The notes under the pieces: generated by a model | What the model was told of the DNA's origin: nothing | The model's database searches: none | What the model saw: the letters and a program-made list of their open reading frames with translations, nothing else | In this document: positions 9,156 to 21,127 of the stretch, in pieces | Numbering within the stretch: the stretch's first letter is position 1 | Layout: the number at the start of each line of letters is the position of its first letter | Source: Oegoconia quadripuncta | Lineage: Eukaryota; Arthropoda; Insecta; Lepidoptera; Autostichidae | Assembly: GCA_949316235.1 (NCBI GenBank) | Contig: OX438755.1 | Location: 18,118,151-18,182,150 of the forward strand | Reading direction: 5' to 3' | DNA length: 64,000 bases | Position numbers and translations under genes: made by a program

Positions 9156-10276
9156 CTCACACTCTCTCATAGACAAAGCTTGCACGCGATTGGTCGCGAC
9201 AAGGTCACGCCCCGCCCACCGCGGGTTCTATTTCGTGGAACCATTTTTTAGCCCTAGATACGTATCTATACAATTATTATTCGTAGATTGTGTATAAGGG
9301 GAAAATCGAAATTTAAATCACAATTTTCTAGGGATTTCAAATAGATCTCCAAGATGCTTAATTTTGTCTTCTAATTGTGGATGTATTGGCAACATTTCAT
9401 AACATTTTTTGACTAAATAATTCCAAGTTGATTACGTTACACTCGTGAATATCTGTTTTAGTAAAAAGCGGCGACTTGGTTTCCACAAAATGCGATGGAT
9501 AACTATTCTGTCTTTTATTCGTTCTATGAATGGACACGAAATAATTCTGAAGTAAGAAATATAATATTAATGTTCAATCCAGTTCTACTGTTATTAAAAT
9601 ATATGAATTTCAGGTTAAAGTTAAGCAATAAGTATAGGATAGGATACATTTGTCACTATTTATTATTTTGTCTGTTTGACATTTCTTTATCAACTGAATC
9701 TATATTTCGAGATTTTCTATTAGGTATTTTAAATATCTTATTTACAGTCTTACCAAAATTACAGGAAAATCATAGAAAAATTACAGGTAATTATAATAAT
9801 CATGTTTAATCAAAGTTCTTGTAATTTTTAGTTATCCGTTTATTAATAAATATATTGTTACTAAAAAGGTTTTTGTAAATAATGAATTCGTGTCTTATTA
9901 TAAAATGAAATATGATTGATATAACGCGTGTCTTGAATGCGTGTTTTAAAAAACAAATGTGTATAATTATTTTCTTTTGTATATTTCGTTACATCATGGA
10001 ACAAGAGGACTGACAGTCGCTGTTGGATAATATCTATTTCACTTATGGTCTCTTTCATTACAAACTCATCGCTAGGATCGCTATAACATTAGCACAACGC
10101 GCAACGTAACAATATGACCCTGGGTAGATTTCATACAGATGTTTCGATCGCTGTCAGTTGTCAAAATTCACATGACCAAAGTATGGTAGGAGTAGCGCTC
10201 GCTTCACTGAACTAGCTGCAGTATAGTAGAACGGGCCGATGCCCCGCCTACTATGATATCTCACCCGCATGGTTAC
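9156..10276. other. Unremarkable AT-rich intergenic stretch
   Basis: Apart from the reversed GGTGGGCGGGGCG...AAAAAATGGTTCC piece at about 9200-9256, shared with calpain-7 intron 2, I see no gene, RNA or recognisable element. The 104-codon ORF at 9495-9809 is low-complexity. Confidence 0.5.
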
Positions 10277-10759
10277 TAGTGATGCAACGGAAGTGTCTTA
10301 GCGGAACTAGAAACGGAAACAGATGTCAAAAGTAATTTTAGCAGAAACGGAAAGGGATGCAGAAACGGAAGTGTAAATAATATGAAAAAAAAAACAAATT
10401 TACAAATATATTTCTTGTATCAAATACACCAAATCTAGATTAGAACTAGATATATTAGAAATCTACTATAGAAAACAATATTGCAACTGCAACTGAAAAT
10501 TTTATTAATATTCAAAATTAAGTAGTGGTAAGTTATATTTTATGAAAAGTAATTTGGCCGCTTTTGCACCTAACAATCTGTTCAGGTGTTCTTCGTATAT
10601 AAGACATGCGCGCAAGCGTATCGTAACTCTCAGCCGTCCTAAACTTCCGATTGTGTCTCCGTTATAAAAGTAGCGGAAACAGAAGCAGAAACGAATGTTG
10701 AAAAGCGCGCGGAACTTCCGCACTTGCGGAAACAGAAACAGAGATCCTTTGCATCACTA
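10277..10759. mobile_element. Non-autonomous hAT-type element (MITE) with perfect 8 bp TSD
   Basis: TAGTGATGCAA at the left and TTGCATCACTA at the right are perfect 11 bp terminal inverted repeats. ATGGTTAC flanks both sides (10269-10276 and 10760-10767). Subterminal GGAAACAGAAGC-type purine repeats (CGGAAACAGA, AACGGAAGTG) fill both ends. There is no transposase frame inside the 483 bp. Confidence 0.85.
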
Positions 10760-10909
10760 ATGGTTACCGACACTCGAGAGTTGACTAACAGTGCAGAAAG
10801 AAGCATTGCTTGTTCTTGTTAAGCTGTGATATTAGAGAATAGGGATGATAGAATGCGACCTATCACGACTGACGTCAATTTGTAAGCGCCGTTGCGTCCC
10901 TGATAAACG

Positions 10910-10975
10910 TAGTTCATTGCCGCGTAAAGTAGCTCGCTACCGTCTGTTGAAGCCACTGCGGGCGGCAATGAACTA
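10910..10975. repeat. Inverted repeat with 38 bp loop
   Basis: TAGTTCATTGCCGC (10910-10923) pairs perfectly with GCGGCAATGAACTA (10962-10975). The surroundings (10768-11049) are otherwise unannotated. Confidence 0.6.
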
Positions 10976-11049
10976 TGTATGTACAGTTGGCACACCATTA
11001 AGGTAGCAGGCCTTTATTTATAAATATATTAAAAGGAAATTAAATTAGA

Positions 11050-11275
11050 ACCAACCCGTAGATTCCCGTGGGGGTGGTTAAAGGCGACTTTCTACCAAAA
11101 ACATGTAAAGTATTGTACGTTTGTCTGCATTCCCTGTCACGTGTGTGTTTACTTAAGGTGAACTGTGGATGTTGTTTCAAACACTAAGCTTTAATGTTTT
11201 TAACACCCAAGCACCATTATTTGGAATATCTCTGACCACCCCATTTGGGATAGATGTCGAGACGTTATGTATGTA
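11050..11275 (-). repeat. Interspersed repeat family F
   Basis: The minus strand contains ATCCCAAATGGGGTGGTCAG, AGATATTCCAAATAA and further on TTTTTGGTAGAAAGTCGCC and CCACCCCCACGGGAATC. Other copies lie at 13125, 28740, 48219, 48691 and 61875. The class is unknown; no tRNA head or coding part is seen. Confidence 0.6.
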
Positions 11276-11614
11276 TGTTTAGTAATCGCGCAATTTTACA
11301 ACGGATTTACCGTTCGAATGGAACGTTTTTTTTTGTTAATCTTTAGTTTAGCTGATGTAAAAAATGGTATTGCGCTATTTTTTGTGAACGATTGTATCGT
11401 TGACGCTACCAAAGTAAAACCAAACCCTAAACGTGTAGCGCTAACCACGAGTATGAAAAAAGAACCAGGTTAATTTCCTATTCTACTATTTTAAGTGTAC
11501 TCTGTGTACCTACAAAATAAAGCATTTTTGACTTTGGACTTTTTTGACTTTCCGTTCAAATGATTAGTCGTGATACGATACGAAATGTGCTTAACGTAAC
11601 GTTTTTGAATTTAG

Positions 11615-11743
11615 CTTTGGTATTATCGTTCAAATTTAGCGCGATCGGCCCTCTTTTATATTTTATAAAAGATCGGCCCTCTATATAAAAGATCGGCCCT
11701 CTTTTTTTTGGTATTATCGTTCAAATTTAGCGCGATCGGCCCC
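11615..11743 (+). repeat. Local duplication around AGATCGGCCCTC
   Basis: A 35 bp unit starting TTGGTATTATCGTTCAAATT and ending GCGCGATCGGCCC occurs at both ends (11618 and 11709). Between them AAAAGATCGGCCCTC is repeated twice more. It appears to be a nested tandem duplication. Confidence 0.7.
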
Positions 11744-11744
11744 C

Positions 11745-12590
11745 TGATCTAAATGACGTTATGTATGTATGTTATTTAAGTTAAACTGAAATTTATCCAT
11801 CAAATGATATACAATGATCCAAATGTAAAGGAAAATATATCAAAACCCAACCAAGATCCTCCAAACAATATCATCAAAGTTACGAGTAAGCCTGCTACCT
11901 TAATTGTGTTGCCGACTGTACATCAACGACTCATTTTTGGGCAATACGTATTTATGGGCACGATTGCCACGCCCACTTCGCACGTCCACGTATTTCTATT
12001 CCTTATTCGAATTAACTCTGCGCTTGTAGTTAGAAATTCTAGTTAGAGAGAAAACCTAAGTTAGGAACAGTTACTTTAAATTTGACGTTTATTAGGGGAG
12101 TTTGACTTCGATGATGTATTTATGACGGATTTCCATTTAATCGGTTGAACCATAGAGGAATAACACTATTGAACTTATTCCCTTTGCTTTCTAAGTTGCG
12201 CGTCTTGTACGTTAATACTTCTTTCACTGTACTGTGATATGTTTTAGTCAGTAAGGATATGGAGTCGCTGTATTGTAAATAATAGTAATGAATGAAAATA
12301 TTATTCTCATTATCAATTGTAATTTAAATCGTTTTTTTTTTTTACTGAAAGTTTAAAAATTATACTTATTTTGTAAAATATGAATGTGTTTTTTTTCTTT
12401 TGTGTGGGGCTACCTACTAAAATTTCTAATCATATTTCCAAACAGTGGTTGTACAAGATTAAATATTTGATTATATTTCGAATTTTGAATGCCTTTCTGC
12501 AATTTCCTTTAAAAAAAACCTATAATAAGTCAACACATTTACAAAACATGGATTTAAAAGAATGTCTAATGCAATATTCACACAATTAAC
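11745..12590. other. AT-rich stretch with nothing recognised
   Basis: No convincing coding, RNA or repeat signal. Small ORFs here have no coherent protein character. Confidence 0.5.
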
Positions 12591-12850
12591 GACGACCTGT
12601 TTGGTGTAGTGGTTAGAAACTCTGCTGCTATACCAAAAGGTCGCGGGTTCGAATCCCGATAGGGACATATGTTTGTATGATGAATACGGACATGTGTACC
12701 CGAGTTATGGATGTTTTTCATATATGTATTTATTTACAAAAAAAAATGTATTTGTGTAGTTTATTAACCATTTGGTATCCGTAATACAAGCCTAGTTGCT
12801 TAGTATGGAACTAGATGGCGCTGTGTGTATGTGCAAAGATATTTATTTAT
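12591..12850 (+). mobile_element. SINE-B copy
   Basis: The head GACGACCTGTTTGGTGTAGT and GGTCGCGGGTTCGAATCCCG is followed by ATGAATACGGACATGTGTAC, GTATTTGTGTAGTTTATTAA, CTAGATGGCGCTGTGTG and tail ATTTATTTAT. Full length. Confidence 0.88.
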
Positions 12851-13124
12851 GTATAAAAAAACAGATGTTTTCTAATTCTGGACTTATCTAAATAAATTTA
12901 TGCTAAATCTGGACCACAATTTGTGCGACTTAAGCGTTTGGAATTATTCAAGTTTCTGCTGGGGTTGAGTTTGGGCGATTTTTCGAGTTCACCAGTAGGC
13001 TTCACCTAGTAAGATGTTAATTACAGAATCGCGCGAATATAAACTCATTGCTTGTATACGCGAAATGGCTCTTTATACGAAAACGTACAATATATAGTAC
13101 GAAAAAACGCGAGTAATTAAGTTC

Positions 13125-13262
13125 CCGTCACAACAATATACATAACTTTAGGACATTTATCCCAAATGGGGTGGTCAGAGATATTCCAAACAAGCGTTAA
13201 CATTCAGTTTAATACTTGAAATAATATCCACGGTTCACCTTTCCAAATATACCTACCTAAAC
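13125..13262 (+). repeat. Interspersed repeat family F, partial
   Basis: TTATCCCAAATGGGGTGGTC, AGAGATATTCCAAACA and AATATCCACGGTTCACCTTT match the first part of family F. Confidence 0.6.
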
Positions 13263-13267
13263 GTATA

Positions 13268-13498
13268 AATAATAATAATAAATAAATACATAAATAAATG
13301 TTTCGGACATTTACACTAATCATCTGTTCCCAAACTACACAAAGCTTGTATTATGGGTACTTATATAAATTTTTATATAAAACTCGGAAACAAATGTTGG
13401 TATTCATCACGCAAACATTTACCCCTCGCGGGATTCGAACCCGCAACCGTTGGTTTGGTTGACAGGGTCACTACTATCCACTACACCAAACGGTCGCC
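13268..13498 (-). mobile_element. SINE-A copy
   Basis: The reversed tail AATAAATGTTTCGGACATTT, body and tRNA-like head (CGGGATTCGAACCCGCAACC to ACCAAACGGTCGCC) are complete. The body has several substitutions. Confidence 0.85.
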
Positions 13499-13909
13499 AA
13501 AATGTATATTCTCAGTTATTCAATTTCAATCCAAAAACATCTACAGCAGACGTAAAGTTCTATACCCGTAGATTGATAAAAAATCGTCTCATATTGAACG
13601 CAACAAGACGTATAAAACCCGACGTAACTTATACAATACTATGTAATATAGAAACAGAACATCAAATACTCGTTAGTTGGAGTCCATTGAATTCTCACCT
13701 TTATCCGGTTACAATAGGATTCGGTAAGATTCCCCTCTTGCCCTTTAGTCCTGTGACGCCTTAAGTGAGATACGAAGGTCTGTTTTGGGACGCATTAGGT
13801 ACAGCCGGCCCATTTTGCATTTTTTACCGATTTCAAAAAACAAGGTTATCAATATGCGTATGTTATGTAATTTCACGATAAAAAAAAACCTATATACACC
13901 TAAATTTTG

Positions 13910-14185
13910 GTGTCCCGATACATCTCAGTAATGCGTGGTCTGATTTAAGTGTGGTTTTTTTATATCAAAGATTAAAAGAGGGGACAGGTTATTATCCATG
14001 TTTAATGAAAAACGGTTAAGCCGTTTTGAAGATATTTAGCTTTTAACATAGTTGTTTGTTATATTTCGATGTCGTAGTCTTTTGAAGGTTTCATTTTTTT
14101 TTATTTTTAAGATTACACCCGGAAATTTGATGGACAGTTTGCTGGAAATCGGTTAAGATGTTTCGAAGATATTCAGCTTTAAACA
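13910..14185 (+). repeat. Interspersed repeat family G with internal duplication
   Basis: TCAGTAATGCGTGGTCTGAT, GAGGGGACAGGTTATTA and AAACGGTTAAGCCGTTTTGA with AAGATATTTAGCTTTTAA are followed at about 140 bp by a second AATCGGTTAAGATGTTTCGA and AGATATTCAGCTTTAAA. Related reversed copies occur at 50285-50420 and 58470-58600. The class is unknown. Confidence 0.5.
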
Positions 14186-14189
14186 CTAT

Positions 14190-15714
14190 ATTTTGGTCTA
14201 CATGCCCTAGTAGCATGACAGGCACGTTTATGTCGCGCGCGATAATATTTGTCCCGCTCATTCGCTTGGACGAAATATACAACTATCCCACTCTAACTCC
14301 TATGTGGCGTACGACAGACGATGTCATGGTACGAGGGTTGGACGAAATAATCATTTCTTCATAAATATTTTCAATTTATAGCTATACACAGTAACTTTTG
14401 TTTCTACGTTATACTACCTTCTTAGTTTTATTGTTAATCTATTTCGTAACGCGGGATTCTAAACGCAAGTTACATAGAACGTTACTCAGTGGGAGGAAAA
14501 TAGTTACTTTGAATCACAGTGTAACTTATCTGGATTTTATTCCCTATTAACGGTCTGGCATAAAACTGTAAGTTAAGGGGAATAAAATATATTTCAATAA
14601 TTGAAACGTCTTCTATACTTATACCTGAAGTAAGCCGAATGGTAGATAAAGCGTTTATTTGTTACTCCAGTCACACACTTACCTAAGTACATAAAGTTTT
14701 GAGAGATGTTCTACCTATATAATTTAGAAGCTAAAGCATATGTGATGCAGGACAAATGGGTTACAGCTCAGTGTATGAGGGGTGTACTACGCAATAGCTC
14801 GAATGACAACAGCGTGAAGACGATATTGCGAAAGTACCATTGCTCGAAACTATAATTGCGCGATGGTTCATTTGCGCGAAAACTGTAAGCCAGGATCAAC
14901 AGTGGTATACTCGACACGGCGCCTACTGAAGGTAGACGGTGCCCTACGTGATTCTATGGCTACCTTGGACCCCAGACTAATTAAAGAAAGGAATAGGGTG
15001 TGTAAGTAGGAAAAGAAGTTTCCCACTTCCCCCTCGGCAAAAGGCGGAGAGCAGAGATATATGGAAAAATCTCCACCGACAAGAGCATGGCTCTTAAATA
15101 AGATGATGATGAAGACTAAACGAGGGGAGAGGTTATTAGGCGTTTCGAAGATAGGTTGGTAGGTAGCTCGAATAGCTGAAGGCCAGTGGGGCATAATAAT
15201 TCTCGCAATTTTTCATCACTCACTCGCTTATCGCTTGGAGCGTACCTGAATGTTTTATAAGGGTGTGCTTCAAAATTTAATTTTGCTCACTGCAATGTGA
15301 GAGATCTCATTGTTTTGGTAACTTCTAATTTTGAAGAGACTATATATACATAAGCACTGTACTTTATGGTGCGTTAACATGTTTAGCGATACGAACACCG
15401 ATCGATGTGCAAACCAATTTATATCGTCACCATTCGCGGACACCAATCGGGTGCTCTTCGATATACCTACTTATGTATAAACAGTGTATCAAATGTCAGC
15501 ATAAATTGGATGACAATCTCAAAAATTCAATAGATATAGGTACTGGTCTTAATTTCAACTCTCACTGCAAAGCGGGGTGTTAAGTTAGAAGTCTATCTGT
15601 TGTATTGCAGCGTCAAATTGGCTGAACCGATTTAAATAGAGTTTTTTAGATATATTTTTAACTCGGCTTAAAATGGAAAAGATGATTAACACCGTTAAGT
15701 AAGCTCTACCTTGG
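14190..15714. other. Mostly unrecognised stretch
   Basis: No gene seen. Around 14880-15120 a segment ends AAATAAGATGATGATGAAGA, and its plus-strand reading YSTRRLLKVDGALRDSMATL, LDPRLIKERNRV looks protein-like. It could be a LINE 3' end, but I cannot place it. AGCGGGGTGTTAAGTTAGAA at about 15570 is a weak repeat match to 33225-33260. Confidence 0.35.
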
Positions 15715-16258
15715 TCTAGTGGGCAAAGTACGGCCCGCAGACCAGCTCCTAAAGGATTTCATTCGGCCCGCCGACACGACGTTTCTTCTAAATGAATAAT
15801 ATATGGTCCACGATACTTATAATTGCATAAATTTGACGACCGATTGGTGTAGTGGATAGTGACCCTGTCAGCGACCAACGGTTACGGGTTCGAATCCCGC
15901 GAGGGATAAATGTTTGTATCATGAATACGAACATTTATTCCTGAGTCATGGATGTTTTTATAAATATTTATGTATGTTTATCCGTTATCTAGTATCCATA
16001 GAACAAGCTTTGCTAAGTTTGGGACTAGATGATGGGTGTAAGTGCACCAAATATTTATTTATTTATAATGTTAAGTTGTAATTTGTAACTGACATTTGTG
16101 AAAGTGTGTCATACTAGGTACTGTAATGTAATGTTTTTATAATATGATTAAAAGATTTCAAAACACGCACATTTAACTATAGATAATTATGGCCCTCCTC
16201 TCAAAAATCTTAAACTTTCTGGCCCCCTACGAAGAAAGTTAGCCCAACACTGGTCTAG
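15715..16258. mobile_element. Possible hAT-like relic carrying a nested SINE-A
   Basis: The left end TGGGCAAAGTACGGCCCGC and the reversed right end AGTGTTGGGCTAACTTTCTT with GGGGGCCAG resemble the TIRs of hAT elements, and GGTCTAGT is present at both borders. Terminal bases on the left look lost. Confidence 0.35.
15836..16070 (+). mobile_element. SINE-A copy
   Basis: The head GACCGATTGGTGTAGTGGAT, B-box GGGTTCGAATCCCGCGAGGG, the family body and the tail AATATTTATTTATTTATAA are present. It sits inside the putative hAT relic. Confidence 0.87.
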
Positions 16259-16259
16259 T

Positions 16260-16826
16260 TCGTCTTTAATAGCCGGACAACAAAACATGTTTGTTTGTAC
16301 GTAAACGCTTTTTAAGCTCAAGCGCTTGTCACGCTATCCTATTCCTAGGATCTGAGGAAGCGCTTATTACACCACCCTAAATGCAGAGACTAAATTGGCA
16401 TACATTTCTGGTTAAGGTAAGGATATTCGGATGAACAGAACCAAGCCTCGGTGCGGTCGGGACCTTCCCATCCACTAAATCGGAATCTAACTGTTCTATC
16501 TTCGATTACACCTTCCTATTTGCTAATTATATTTCCTACAGGATAGAGTAGTAAGCGCTTTATCAATTATATGTTTTTTTAGTATGTGTTTCCGTGTATT
16601 TGCTACATTTCTTTCTATTAGAATAAGAATAATTTATTTTTAACCACAGGTACGAGTAAATATAGTAGTTTACAACCGGTAAAATTTTGTAATATTCATT
16701 AGAATTTCTAAAATATGTTCCCAGCTGATGCCCATGCTAAGCGTTAAAAATACTTGTGTTATAAGCATCAGCTGCTAACTGCTCAATGGACTCCTAAATT
16801 TACATTCAACCTACCATACCTAAGTT
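16260..16826. other. Unrecognised stretch
   Basis: No coding or RNA signal recognised. Several short duplications of CTAAATT-type words only. Confidence 0.4.
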
Positions 16827-17290
16827 CAACGTCGCGCAGTCCGAATTGTCGGCCAAGAGAGTCTTACTGACCGACTGGATCCTCTGGCGTTGCGAAGAGA
16901 CGTCGCGTCCCTCTGCATTCTCTATCGCATATTTCATGGGGAGTGTTCTGAAGAACTGTTCGAGCTAATACCCGCTGCTCAATTTAACCGATACACTCTC
17001 GCCGAAAATTAAATTTCCATCCACATCACCTGGATGAGTGGAAGTCTACCACTGTACGTCTCTCAAGAAACTTCTTACCACGTACGACCACCCTGTGGAA
17101 CGGACTTCCGGCAGCGGTATTCCCGAACGAGTACGACATTGGAACCTTCAAGAAACGAGCCTACACCTTCCTCAAAGGCCGGCAACGCATCTGTGACCCT
17201 TTTGGTGTTGCGGGTGTCCATGGGCGGCGGTGATTGCTTTCCATCAGGTGACCCGCATGCTCGTTTGCCGCCCTCGCATATAAAAAAAAA
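16827..17290 (+). pseudogene. LINE (Jockey/CR1 group) 3' end, frameshifted
   Basis: The first frame reads QRRAVRIVGQESLTDRLDPL, RRDVASLCILYRIFHGECSE and ELFELIPAAQ, then a stop. A second frame continues [60 protein letters not shown] and GVAGVHGRR, stopping at TGA 17232. A conserved UTR and poly(A) close the copy at about 17290. This is the longest copy of this tail family in the window. Confidence 0.88.
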
Positions 17291-17477
17291 CATTAATAAA
17301 TAAATAATAAATTCGTTTATTTCCCTCCACAATTCGTACATTACAGTATTATAGATACAATTACACTATAAAAAATTGTGGGCGACTGATGCCTAAACTA
17401 GGCAGTAGCCTGTATTTCAGGTCATCAGGTCAGAACAAATCTAAGAAAACCTGTGTTTGTTATCGCCTGTGTGTGAA

Positions 17478-17575
17478 GGAGATATTTGTATGTGTATTGT
17501 GTAAGTGCATGAAAATGTGTACGTGCGCGTGGGTGTATGTATGTGTGTACGTGTGTGTGTGTAATTGTGTTGACG
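17478..17575 (+). repeat. Degenerate TG-rich microsatellite
   Basis: (TG)n interrupted by TA and CG (GTATGTATGTGTGTACGTGT). An overlapping 69-codon ORF is an artefact of this composition. The surrounding 17291-17930 shows nothing else. Confidence 0.75.
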
Positions 17576-17930
17576 TGTATTACTATAGGTTTCAGTGAAT
17601 AGTCATTTATTTTGTATTAACTTAAGTTTATTGTACGGAGGTTTATTTATTACTGTTTTGGCCATTGCAAAGGGTTATAGAATAATACATAATGCTGTGT
17701 GGACAGAAACTCACCCCTTATACTTAATACGGATAAAATTTATTCGGGCCGGGACGACCGTAATACCCCGTCACAAAATAGATATATTATATATACCTAA
17801 GCCATTATTATTATCTTACAGAGGTAGGGTCAATGTCTTACTGTAAGTACTGCGACCTTTTCAAATCTATTGTGCAAAGAGTTTAATGTCCTTTGGGGTG
17901 ACGTAAGATGCATAAGACTGGCAATGAATG

Positions 17931-18222
17931 TGTTTTTTTTTATGCACAACGGGTTAGCACTTGACCTCAATCACACCTGATGTTAAGTGAAGATGAGGCT
18001 GAATGTGGAACGTAAATCCGGAAATCCAAATATTTGGGAAACTGGCTATCTTATCTCTGACAACCGGAACACAACAATGCAATTAACATTGCTGTTTGGC
18101 GGCAGGGTGGTCGGCCCTACCACCAACCAAACCGAGTACTGAACATGTACCCCGCTGGTGATCGAACCCGCGACCTCCGATTCGTAAACCCTATGTTGTT
18201 TACTTTGAGCCACGGAGGCGGT
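17931..18222 (-). mobile_element. SINE-D copy
   Basis: The plus strand reads TTTTTTATGCACAACGGGTT, CACCTGATGTTAAGTGAAGA, GGAACACAACAATGC and ends at the reversed tRNA-like head GATCGAACCCGCGACCTCCG, GAGCCACGGAGGCGG. Nearly full length with a deletion in the middle. Confidence 0.87.
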
Positions 18223-18455
18223 TGTGTCTGGGTATGGGAGTTTTCTCCCCTTATCATTGTAAGTTTAGATTGCAGTACAGTTCAAGTAAATTCAGCTCAT
18301 GTGCTTCTTCAGTCTTCAATGCCCGGTTAGACAGGAAGAGCGTGTCCTTCTGATACTGGCTTTAACTGCAAGAATTACAAAGTGCCATTTTGATAAAGAA
18401 ATAAATTCAGTCTATAAAATTATTCTATCTTTGTAGTATATCTTACGATGCAATT

Positions 18456-18598
18456 TTTATTATGCACAACGGTTTAGCCCTTGACCTCAATCACACCTCA
18501 TTTTATTTGGGAGTCTTGGCTACCTTATCTCTGACAAACGGAACACAACAATGATATTTGGCGTTTTGCGTTGCTGTTTGGCGGCAAACAATTTTGTG
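18456..18598 (-). mobile_element. SINE-D fragment (3' half)
   Basis: ATTATGCACAACGGTTTAGC, CACCTCATTTTATTTGGGAG and TGTTTGGCGGCAAACA match the poly(A)-side half; the tRNA-like part is absent. Confidence 0.75.
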
Positions 18599-18599
18599 C

Positions 18600-19315
18600 T
18601 ACTCAGATAACCAGCAATCGTTAAAACGATTTATGCAGGCCACCGTGATCCGTTTTAATGATTACGGATAATCTGTGCAATACAAAACTATTTGTAGTAC
18701 TTTAAAACATCGGAATCCAAACCAAACTACAGCTTGATGTTCTTGTTTTTTTTTCCAGTTATAGCTTTGTTTATAACATATATCATCCCACCAAAAACAT
18801 TACTGTAATAATTGAGACCAATTTCTCATTCACTTGTTAGACGTAGACTAGAACTAGACTTCCATATTTAAATTTTTATTATTACCACTTCAAAGTTTAA
18901 ACTTGACAAGTTTTGTAATAAGTGTGAGCAGGTGCATCCTGCTCACTTGATTATGACTGGTGAGTTAAACTTGCCAAGCTTAAACTTAAGTAGTAATGAA
19001 AATGAAAAGCTTTAAACTTTTGATATCAAACGTTACACATAACCCTCTCGCCGATATCCAGGCTGATCCGTCAGTGAGTGATAAAATCTACTTTTTTTGA
19101 GAGATATTATCTCAGGAACTATTAAAGCTACAGTTACGAAAACTTGATTATTGTGTAATGATAGGCAGCATATAACCTGAGTAAAATATTATATAATGTG
19201 TGTTAAATATTTATTGAGATAGAGAGGGTGAAAAGTGCCTCGAAATGATTCGCGTAAATACAGCACGGGGTACGAACGGCAATTTTTTTTTTTGAGAACT
19301 TGGACTGCGCAAAAG
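18600..19315. other. AT-rich stretch, nothing recognised
   Basis: An imperfect inverted pair of AAGTTTAAACTTGACAAG (about 18890) and CTTGCCAAGCTTAAACTTAA (about 18970) is the only structure noticed. No gene signal. Confidence 0.4.
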
Positions 19316-19367
19316 CGCCTCGGGTTCTGTACAAACTATTAAAAAATAGTTTGTACAGAACCCGAGG
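19316..19367. repeat. Near loopless perfect palindrome
   Basis: GCCTCGGGTTCTGTACAAAC plus TATT is followed after about 4 bases by the exact reverse complement, giving a 24 bp stem. The arms carry a GGGTTCTGTAC core similar to GGTTCCGTA of the palindrome at 44757. Confidence 0.85.
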
Positions 19368-19433
19368 CCGTGGCCGAGTCAGAGTGGCATTTGTCGATTT
19401 TATTAAAGTAGTTTGCGACTATGCTATACTTAA

Positions 19434-19675
19434 CCGACGACAGATTGGTGTAGTCGATAGTGACTCTATCAGGGGAACCGACGGTTGCGGATTCGAATCC
19501 CGCGAGGGGTAAATGTTTGTGTGATGAATACGAACATTTATTCCCGAGTCTTGGATATTTTTATAAATATTTATGTATGTTTATCCGTTACCTAGTATCC
19601 ATAGCACAAGCTTAGTTTGTGACTAGATGATTGGTGTAAGTGCCCGAAATATTTATTATTATTATTATTATTATT
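19434..19675 (+). mobile_element. SINE-A copy with ATT microsatellite tail
   Basis: The tRNA-like head is diverged (GACAGATTGGTGTAGTCGAT) and the B-box reads GGATTCGAATCCCGCG; the body is typical. The tail is (TTA)n instead of the usual ATTT repeats. Confidence 0.85.
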
Positions 19676-20034
19676 AACTATTTATATTATTACTGCTTTT
19701 AAATTTTTTAATGCATTTTACAACACTCCAATTGCCAGGGTTGGGTAGGTAGAGAATGCTTTTCCACTACGTAATATCCGGTTTGTAAATATCGGCGCCT
19801 GAAGGGATTCCAGTCTATATTCCCAGCACAGCTTAGTGGATATTTGCATTTTGTAAAGATGTCCTCTGGGATGCATCACTGAGTTTCCTTTAACCAATAT
19901 CATGTTTCACACTCGGCTATAGACTTGCCAAGTTTTGTGATTATTGGTTTGACTATAAAGGAAGGTTTGCAAAAGGATACAAGAAACAGAAAAATCCTTT
20001 TTGTGTACAACTTAAAAATATACATACATACATA

Positions 20035-20390
20035 CATAATGTCACGCCTATTTCCCGTAGGGGTAGGCAGAGACCACAGACTTCCACTTGCTACGATCCT
20101 GACACAACTCTTCTGCTTCCTTCACTCTCATAAGGTAGTTCATACATGCTCGTCGGTTTAGGGTACTCTTGACTTGGCCTTTCTTTAAGACGTCCCCGAT
20201 TTGATCATGGTACGTTCGCCGTGGCCTTCCCCTACCAACACTACCATCCACATTAGCTTTGTATATCTCTTTCGTAAGGTTTCATTCATTCATCCTCTCC
20301 ACATGTCCAAACCATCTCAGCATACCTTTTTCAATCTTTGTCACTACGTCTTCATTCACACTGCATAACTCCCTAGATATACACAAAGAA
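20035..20390 (-). pseudogene. LINE ORF C-terminal fragment
   Basis: The minus strand reads RWFGHVERMNE, then [60 protein letters not shown] and [12 protein letters not shown] with a stop. This is the C-terminal tail common to arthropod non-LTR polyproteins. One frameshift separates the first block from the rest. Confidence 0.8.
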
Positions 20391-20394
20391 ATAA

Positions 20395-20485
20395 TTTAAA
20401 CAGGTGTATAAAGGCGGTCTTATTGCGATTGTAGCGATCACTTCCAGACAACCATGGCAAAGGAGCTTGATACATGTATATAGTA
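20395..20485 (-). mobile_element. LINE tail piece with degenerate stem-loop
   Basis: TATAAAGGCGGTCTTATTGC and GATTGTAGCGATCACTTCCA with GACAACC is the reverse complement of the conserved tail stem-loop seen at 2752-2790, here with a rearranged second arm. Confidence 0.55.
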
Positions 20486-20527
20486 CTGCTGCTTAGAGTA
20501 AAGCAAATTTACAAATATATAATAGAA

Positions 20528-20567
20528 TAGTAAACCCTATGTTGTTTACGTTGAGCCACTTAGACGG
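20528..20567 (-). mobile_element. SINE-D head scrap
   Basis: AGTAAACCCTATGTTGTTTA and CGTTGAGCCACTTAGACGG match the 5' end of the tRNA-like head only. The next 560 bp (20570-21127) show nothing recognised. Confidence 0.55.
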
Positions 20568-21127
20568 TGAACTATAAACGTAATATGTACTTGATATACT
20601 TATTCCTTATTTTATCCATCCCGTCACTCCACTCATCCATCTTAACATTCTCATCTCAGCTGCATGCAATTTCCTTCGTTGACCAACACTCCGATTACTA
20701 ATCCGTTTGTACCTGCTCTGTTATATGTAATTCTGTGCAACTTATACATGAAATAAATTGTTTTTATTCACTTTGTTATTTAACAGTACTCAGTACGTTG
20801 GTTATGTGGTTAAAGGCATTATTCCTCTCACTCATCTCTAACAGCTTCTACTAGTGTAAGTATTTATGCAAACTACATTGTGCCCGTTGAAACCACAATG
20901 TACATATACACCGATGCTAATAAAGGTCTGAACACATTAATTTGTTTTCATCGGCACCCTGCGGCTTTAAATTATGCAAATAACAGGAAGCAGGTACCTA
21001 CTTATTGAATTAAAGGGCTGATGGATTCGGGACTTGCGTGAGGCAATCGGTCGTGATCAATTATTTTCGGGGAGTCAACATTCTAGAATCGGGTTGCTTG
21101 TGAACGAAACGCAAAATAGATATACTG

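Noticed and set aside
9495..9809. 104-codon ORF on the plus strand
   Set aside because: AT-driven composition, no domain character, no splice or neighbour support.
17389..17598. Cys-rich 69-codon ORF resembling a small secreted peptide
   Set aside because: Cys codons come from the TG microsatellite (TGTGTG); no signal peptide with coherent structure.
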